Assembly (NCBI RefSeq): GCF_003205295.1
Contig: NZ_QJRP01000007.1
Span: 124,001-188,000 of the forward strand
Length of the DNA: 64,000 bases
Reading direction: 5' to 3'
Source of the DNA: Pseudomonas mosselii
GTDB taxonomy: Bacteria > Pseudomonadota > Gammaproteobacteria > Pseudomonadales > Pseudomonadaceae
A model generated the notes under the pieces. It was not told where the DNA came from. It was given only the letters and a program-made list of their open reading frames with translations, and made no database searches. Made by a program: the position numbers and the translations under genes. This document shows positions 59,218 through 64,000 of the stretch, in pieces. The first letter of the stretch is position 1, and each line of letters starts with the position of its first letter.

Positions 59218-59231
59218 TAAGCTTTAGCCGT

Positions 59232-62200
59232 TTAACCCGTCAGCCCCTGCGACGCGTTGAACAGCTGCTGTGCGCTTTCATCCCAAGTCAACCAAGGCAT
59301 TCCAGCTGATTTGGGGTGGGCTTCTTTCGCATGAAGATCAAGCCAAGCCACAAGGTGAGAGGAAAGATCTGTAGCGTGGTCGGCATTGAAGTAATATGCG
59401 TGGGCACCTGCTACTTCGCGGAAGACAGGAATGTCACGCACGATCAGCGGCAATCTGTATTGAGCTGCTTCGATAAGAGGTAAGCCAAAACCTTCTCCAA
59501 GTGATGCCGCAATCAGCGCATCAGAATGCTCGTAGAGGGCGCATAGGTACTCATCATCGATGCCCTCGAACCAGAATAGTCGTTTGCCTTTTTCCGGGTG
59601 ATTGTTGAGGCGTTCTACAAGGGCTTCGACCATCCAGCCTTGCTTGCCAACAATCAAAAGATTCACGTTTTGTCGATTTGCCCAGAGTACTTCGAAGGCA
59701 TCCAGCACTTGAGCGTGCGCTTTCCGGGGCTCAATCGTGCCTACCATTAGGAACGAGGTGCGGCTGCCTAAGTGCGACAGCGCGGGCTTCGAGGCAGAGA
59801 TTCTCGCGTTGGCATCTCTTGCTTCATTAATGTCGGCACCGAGATGGAACCATGACAGCGTGTACGGTCGTTTTGACGGCTTGCGGTGCGTGGAGAGCCA
59901 TTCCGCCATCTCGTCTGCAACTGCCTTGGATATACAGATCGCGCCGTCTGCCTGGGAAACAGTCTCCAACCATCGATCGACGACATCGGATGCGCCATCA
60001 GGGAAGCAATGAGAAAGTTTCTTTAGCAGAAGATCATAGACTACGAACTGCACTTTTACACCACGGCGGCGCATGTGTGCGAGTGCTGACTGTTGTCGGG
60101 GAACTATGACGGGCTGTAAGTCGAGCCCGATAAAATGGTCGCCGTTGTGGTAAACCACAGGCTCGTCGAGAAGAATGTCGCGAGGGCAGCCGATGAACCC
60201 CAGCGTGAAGTGGCGGGCGTAACGGTAGCCCTCCTCGTTTTCAGTTGCGTAGACAGGCTCAACACGGTAGTTGCCAGGTGGGTTTTTCAACCAAATCTGC
60301 AAAATATTCCGGACGACGCGCTGAATGCCACTTTTTGCATCGCGATTGACCAACTCGGAAATATCCACCAGTAACTGGGGTTTTGAGAGGCTTGGCTTCA
60401 GATTCTGATCGATCGATGTGGCAACCGATATGGAGTCTTCAAGCGTAAAGGTTGTTTTTTCCAGGGATGCGATTGAGGAGACGACTTCGCCCATGGAGTG
60501 GAATGAGTCTTTGTGAAAATTCTCGATCGCTTGTTGATAGCGTGCAGCACAGGCGCGGGGTGAGTGCAGCGTGTGTATCAGCTCTTGCCCGACTCCACCA
60601 ATACGCTGACGAGCGACTGGGTCGTTACGCAGTAACGTCAATGCCTGGCTCAGCTCTGCGTTGGTGAATGTATCTGGTAGTTTTATCAGGCTGGAATCGG
60701 GGATGTCCGACATACTGCCGTTGGCATTGACGATAGTGGCGATGCCATAATTGAGGCAGTCCAGAACGGCAGCAGAAGTCTCCCCTCGGGACAATGTACG
60801 TAGCTGCACTGCGGCATCGGCAGCTTCAAGATAGGATTTAAACGTATCCGTATCTGCCCAACCAGTAATTTTGATGCGCTCGCGACAGGCACTTGTGTTG
60901 ATGCGTTTCAGTAAACTTTCACCAAAAGCGCCTTCGCTATTTTGCCCGACATATATCAGATGGCAATTACTATCATCCGAAAGCTCGGAGTCGAACCATG
61001 CTTCCAAAAGTCGGTCGTTCAGCTTGGATGGGCCTAACAAGCCATAACTGCACACGACAAAATCTTTTTCCGAAAAGCCGAGTTTGCTTCTGGCTTCCGC
61101 ACGTTTACGAGCGTCTGGATAGCGTGGGGTGCGGAGGAGCGGGATTTCTGCCCACTTCAGTCCGGAGTTCTCGCCATACCATTGTTGAGCCAGCCGTATT
61201 GAGTAGTGCGAATGTACAATTATCCCCTCCGCCTGCTGAAGGACTCTCAGATTGCAAGAGTACTTCCAGACTGCGTCGGCGGTGTCGTTGCCATTGATAC
61301 GTTCAGCAACAGCCTGATAGCCATGCCCGTGGTAGAGCGCTTGGGTCCAGAAACCTGCTCGTCCTTGATGGACTTCCATATTGGCCACTACTCCCGACAG
61401 GAAGAAGTCATGCAGGACCACGGTGCCAGGAATCTTCTCGATCAAGTGGAACATGTGATCGTGGAAGGTCGAGTTACCAAAGTGATAGATCACGCGATCG
61501 AACAGATGCGCATTGGCTTCGAACCAAGCGACCGAGCGCAACGTGTAATTGATGCCGGCATCGAGCGGTGACACCGAGTCTTGTGCAACAATTACATCAA
61601 TTTGATAATGAGCAGCAAGCTCCGGGAGTAGCTCGGCGCTGTAATCGCTGATGCCGCTTCGAGCGGGTGGGAGCGGTGAAACATAGGCGAGTCGTAGTTG
61701 CCGGGGCGGTGGGGCGACGAAGGTGGTCGCCCGCTGCTGCAAAATTACCTTGTGCACTGCGGCTACTGCGATGATTGCAGTCTGATCCCAGCTGAATGTG
61801 GCTGCTTGAGCAATCGCCGATTCGGCCAGGCGGGTTCGTAAGTCCTTATTGGTCAGTACGGCTTCAAGCTTCGTTGTGATTGAGTGGGTATCAAAAGGAT
61901 CGAACAGCGCTTCTGGGTTGCCTAGTACTTCAGGCAAGCTCGAGGTGTTCGATGCGATAACCGGTTTGCCACAGGACATCGCCTCCAGCGCGGGGAGGCC
62001 AAACCCTTCGTGCAGGGACGGGAAAATGAAGAGTTTGCACGCGTTGTAGAGCGTGAGGAGGTCTGCATCGCTGACATAGCCAGTGAAGCATACATCGGAT
62101 TTTTTGAGGCTGTTGGCTTTCGCCAGGCTCTCGAGGCGGACGCGTTCCTCTGGCTGGACCTTGCAGACAATCACAAGTTGGTGCTGCTCGCGAACAGGCG

Positions 62201-62954
62201 CTGGCAGATTTGAGTAAGCAATGATCAACCCATCAATATTTTTTCGAGGGTCGATTCCGCCAGTGTACATTACAAATTCGCGATTGATCCCTAGCCGGCA
62301 CAGAAGGTCTGTAGCCTGCTGCTCATTGAATACCGGCCGGTAATGCTCAGTATCGATTGCCGTGGAGACGTTGATGACTTCGTCGGCACTGAACCCCAGA
62401 TGGCGAATGACCTCTGACCGAGACGAATTCGAGATGGCCAGCACCAGATCCGCGCGGCGTAGATGCTTGAGTTTGCTTTCATACCATTGGCGCACCGGCG
62501 GAGCAGCGAGGTAGGCCTCTGGGTTGATGAGAGGAATCAGGTCATAAACGATCGCAGCGGTAGGGATTGTGGAGGTCAAGCGCTTGATGCTTGTTACAGC
62601 ATCGTCCACCAATCCTTCGAACACACTTGTAATCAGGACCAGATCTGGATCCAGGCTAGCAATGAATGCTTCCCTGACAAGTTCAGATGCTTGGCGGGCC
62701 CAAAGATGTTCGTGCTTCAGTGCGGCTACGTTCGCATTGGGCGTCCATATGTGGATATGGCTGTCTGGAAGCAAACCAAAGAGGGCTTCACGAACTTCAT
62801 CAATGGAATCACCAAATGCTCCATTGAGTACAACAAAAACTTCGATCTCGCGACGGTGTTTGATAAAAGCTTTGGTGAACGATAACGCGTAGCGCCCAAT
62901 GCCCCGTGTTCTGTTTTCCGCCTGAGCACCTTGAAGGTCAATGACGACGCGCAT
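59232..62954 (-). CDS. Three-domain glycosyltransferase (WbdA/WbpX-like)
   Basis: The product has 1240 residues with three GT-B units in a row. The first (about 1-400) has RTRGIGRYALSF, YTGGIDPRKNIDGLI and FPSLHEGFGLPALEAM. The second (about 420-800) starts LRLAYVSPLPPARSGISDYS and has a degenerate donor site (VQLRTLSRGETSAAVLDCL). The third (about 860-1240) has VDISELVNRDAKSGIQRVVR, VGTIEPRKAHAQVLDAF and ASLGEGFGLPLIEAA. Multi-domain GT4 proteins of this kind (WbdA) polymerise mannan-type O-antigens, and the neighbouring manC, manB and WbdD-like genes fit. The number and type of linkages made are unknown. Its start overlaps the upstream gene's stop. Confidence 0.86.
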   Translation of the reverse strand: MRVVIDLQGAQAENRTRGIGRYALSFTKAFIKHRREIEVFVVLNGAFGDSIDEVREALFGLLPDSHIHIWTPNANVAALKHEHLWARQASELVREAFIASLDPDLVLITSVFEGLVDDAVTSIKRLTSTIPTAAIVYDLIPLINPEAYLAAPPVRQWYESKLKHLRRADLVLAISNSSRSEVIRHLGFSADEVINVSTAIDTEHYRPVFNEQQATDLLCRLGINREFVMYTGGIDPRKNIDGLIIAYSNLPAPVREQHQLVIVCKVQPEERVRLESLAKANSLKKSDVCFTGYVSDADLLTLYNACKLFIFPSLHEGFGLPALEAMSCGKPVIASNTSSLPEVLGNPEALFDPFDTHSITTKLEAVLTNKDLRTRLAESAIAQAATFSWDQTAIIAVAAVHKVILQQRATTFVAPPPRQLRLAYVSPLPPARSGISDYSAELLPELAAHYQIDVIVAQDSVSPLDAGINYTLRSVAWFEANAHLFDRVIYHFGNSTFHDHMFHLIEKIPGTVVLHDFFLSGVVANMEVHQGRAGFWTQALYHGHGYQAVAERINGNDTADAVWKYSCNLRVLQQAEGIIVHSHYSIRLAQQWYGENSGLKWAEIPLLRTPRYPDARKRAEARSKLGFSEKDFVVCSYGLLGPSKLNDRLLEAWFDSELSDDSNCHLIYVGQNSEGAFGESLLKRINTSACRERIKITGWADTDTFKSYLEAADAAVQLRTLSRGETSAAVLDCLNYGIATIVNANGSMSDIPDSSLIKLPDTFTNAELSQALTLLRNDPVARQRIGGVGQELIHTLHSPRACAARYQQAIENFHKDSFHSMGEVVSSIASLEKTTFTLEDSISVATSIDQNLKPSLSKPQLLVDISELVNRDAKSGIQRVVRNILQIWLKNPPGNYRVEPVYATENEEGYRYARHFTLGFIGCPRDILLDEPVVYHNGDHFIGLDLQPVIVPRQQSALAHMRRRGVKVQFVVYDLLLKKLSHCFPDGASDVVDRWLETVSQADGAICISKAVADEMAEWLSTHRKPSKRPYTLSWFHLGADINEARDANARISASKPALSHLGSRTSFLMVGTIEPRKAHAQVLDAFEVLWANRQNVNLLIVGKQGWMVEALVERLNNHPEKGKRLFWFEGIDDEYLCALYEHSDALIAASLGEGFGLPLIEAAQYRLPLIVRDIPVFREVAGAHAYYFNADHATDLSSHLVAWLDLHAKEAHPKSAGMPWLTWDESAQQLFNASQGLTG

Positions 62955-64000
62955 CAGTTCTGATCCTTTCGAGAAGTATTTATGTTTAGGCGGTAGTAAA
63001 TGGCCTTTGCATTTTCGGTAAGATGATCTGGTGCAGCAGGGACGCCCGCCGGCTGCGGGGCTGAATCCGGATTCGTATGGCTAAATTGAACAGCGTGCGA
63101 GGTATAAGCCGCTTCTGCGTTCAAACGAGCCGCAACTTTTCTTGCAAAGGCATTCAGTGCCGGGGCCTGATTCAGTATTTTTTTTGCAAGTTTGACCAGT
63201 GAGGGCTGCTTGAGCAATATCTTGAGGCTGGCTTTTACTATGTGCTTGAGTGTGCGTGTGGGAGAGGAGAGTATTGATCTCGCCAGGCGCATAGGGGCCG
63301 TGATTCTCCAGGATGTGCTGGATTTAAATTCCTGTACATGTTTGGCCAAAATGCCATGAGCCTGCTCATGGTAACTGGCAGACGCTTTGAGTTGCAGGAA
63401 GTTCTGCTTTTGCAGATTGGCTTCATTTTGCCAGTGCTGAATATTTGTGAGCGCCTCTTCTAGCGAACGCTGTAATTCGGTGTTTTCTTGCTCTAACTTC
63501 GCAAGCGACGATGTGGTGGCACTGCTGTCCGCGTTCAATATCTGATTGGTGAGCTCGAGTTGATGCATTTCCAATGCATTGACGCGGTCTGCCAGTGCTA
63601 CATATAACGCCTTCACTGCTCTAGTACCATTACTCAAGTCATAACGCCGTGCAAGCTCTTCCATGCTTAAACCATAAACCTCTGAAAAGGGTCCCTCAAA
63701 AGGTGTGCTATCAAAATCTCCCAGGTCCACCTGCGCGATGATGGCATAATCCGGGCTCGTTCCGCCGATCACATCCATTAGCGAGATAGACTCGGTAGTG
63801 GACAGGGCTGGGTTTTCTTGAAGCCGGAGAATCTTTGAGCGCTGAAACCCGCTGAACCTCACTAGAAAGTCAAGGAGCAAATGTGGAATTGGACGCTCAT
63901 GTGTCGGATCAAGGTAGAAATTTTGCGTCGCGACGATAAGGTTTTCCGAATTGGGCGTTTCTAGAATCAACAGCCCGCCCGGTTTTAGTACGCGGTGCGC
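62954..64000 (-). CDS. Methyltransferase with coiled-coil tail, WbdD-like (partial)
   Basis: The frame is open to the right edge, so the N-terminus is missing; about 348 residues are seen. The first part (HRVLKPGGLLILETPNSEN, then FYLDPTHERPIP) is the C-terminal half of a class I SAM-dependent methyltransferase. A coiled coil follows (LAKLEQENTELQRSLEEAL onward), then a SSTSWRITAPMR motif seen in many polysaccharide proteins, and a basic helical tail. WbdD caps O8/O9-type polymannan with methyl groups and measures chain length with its coiled coil. No kinase domain is visible in this part. The TGA stop overlaps the next gene's ATG. Confidence 0.78.
   Translation of the reverse strand, partial: AHRVLKPGGLLILETPNSENLIVATQNFYLDPTHERPIPHLLLDFLVRFSGFQRSKILRLQENPALSTTESISLMDVIGGTSPDYAIIAQVDLGDFDSTPFEGPFSEVYGLSMEELARRYDLSNGTRAVKALYVALADRVNALEMHQLELTNQILNADSSATTSSLAKLEQENTELQRSLEEALTNIQHWQNEANLQKQNFLQLKASASYHEQAHGILAKHVQEFKSSTSWRITAPMRLARSILSSPTRTLKHIVKASLKILLKQPSLVKLAKKILNQAPALNAFARKVAARLNAEAAYTSHAVQFSHTNPDSAPQPAGVPAAPDHLTENAKAIYYRLNINTSRKDQN

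Overview
The window is high-GC, densely coded DNA from a Pseudomonas of the putida / entomophila type. The evidence is gene order and content: csrA(rsmI), the N-acetylglutaminylglutamine-amide osmolyte genes, mnmC, pap, fumC, trhO, mupP-ubiG, mtnA-gyrA-serC-pheA-tyrA/aroA-cmk-rpsA-ihfB-lapA, then an O-polysaccharide locus ending in wbpL-wbpM. REP/REPIN palindromes with the putida-type core GGAGCGGCCTTGTG(T/C)CGCGA recur between genes. The strain was assigned by reading alone; no database search was run.

Region 1 (1-4.4 kb): the 3' end of a chaperone-usher fimbrial cluster of the alternate (CS1-like) class. It holds a subunit tail, a periplasmic chaperone, a LuxR-type response regulator and a membrane hybrid sensor. 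The sensor's kinase core has lost its phospho-acceptor histidine and N-box, but its receiver and Hpt domains remain intact.

Region 2 (4.4-29 kb): housekeeping and stress genes. They include an SDR, an RsmI-type CsrA, a UPF0270 protein, the osmolyte trio (asnO, ngg, M42 peptidase), mnmC, pap, a DMT permease, fumC, DUF2059 and BolA proteins, trhO, a DsbA-like protein, an ABC exporter, a PAS-GGDEF-EAL protein, a TenA-like protein, yciK, mupP, ubiG and a methylthioadenosine deaminase. REPINs separate many of these.

Region 3 (29-41.5 kb): mtnA, gyrA and the serC-pheA-tyrA/aroA-cmk-rpsA supraoperon, followed by ihfB and lapA. The mtnA product has lost several residues considered catalytic in the family. 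The hisC-like gene that other pseudomonads carry between pheA and tyrA/aroA is absent, and a REPIN stands in its place.

Region 4 (41.5-64 kb): the accessory surface-polysaccharide locus between ihfB and wbpM and beyond. A tight operon encodes an RmlC-FdtA fusion, an acetyltransferase and an aminotransferase (a dTDP-3-acetamido-3,6-dideoxyhexose route), a Wzx flippase, three glycosyltransferases, a 4-reductase, WbpL and WbpM (a UDP-QuiNAc/FucNAc route and the initiating transferase). No Wzy or Wzz is present. After wbpM lie a fused relic of rmlD and rmlA, an AT-rich GNAT gene and about 1 kb of gene-free DNA with nested MITE-like repeats. Next come manC and manB, and on the opposite strand a three-domain 1240-residue glycosyltransferase and the end of a WbdD-like methyltransferase/coiled-coil protein. 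The last group resembles a homopolymeric (A-band/CPA-like) polysaccharide system adjoining the heteropolymeric O-unit system.
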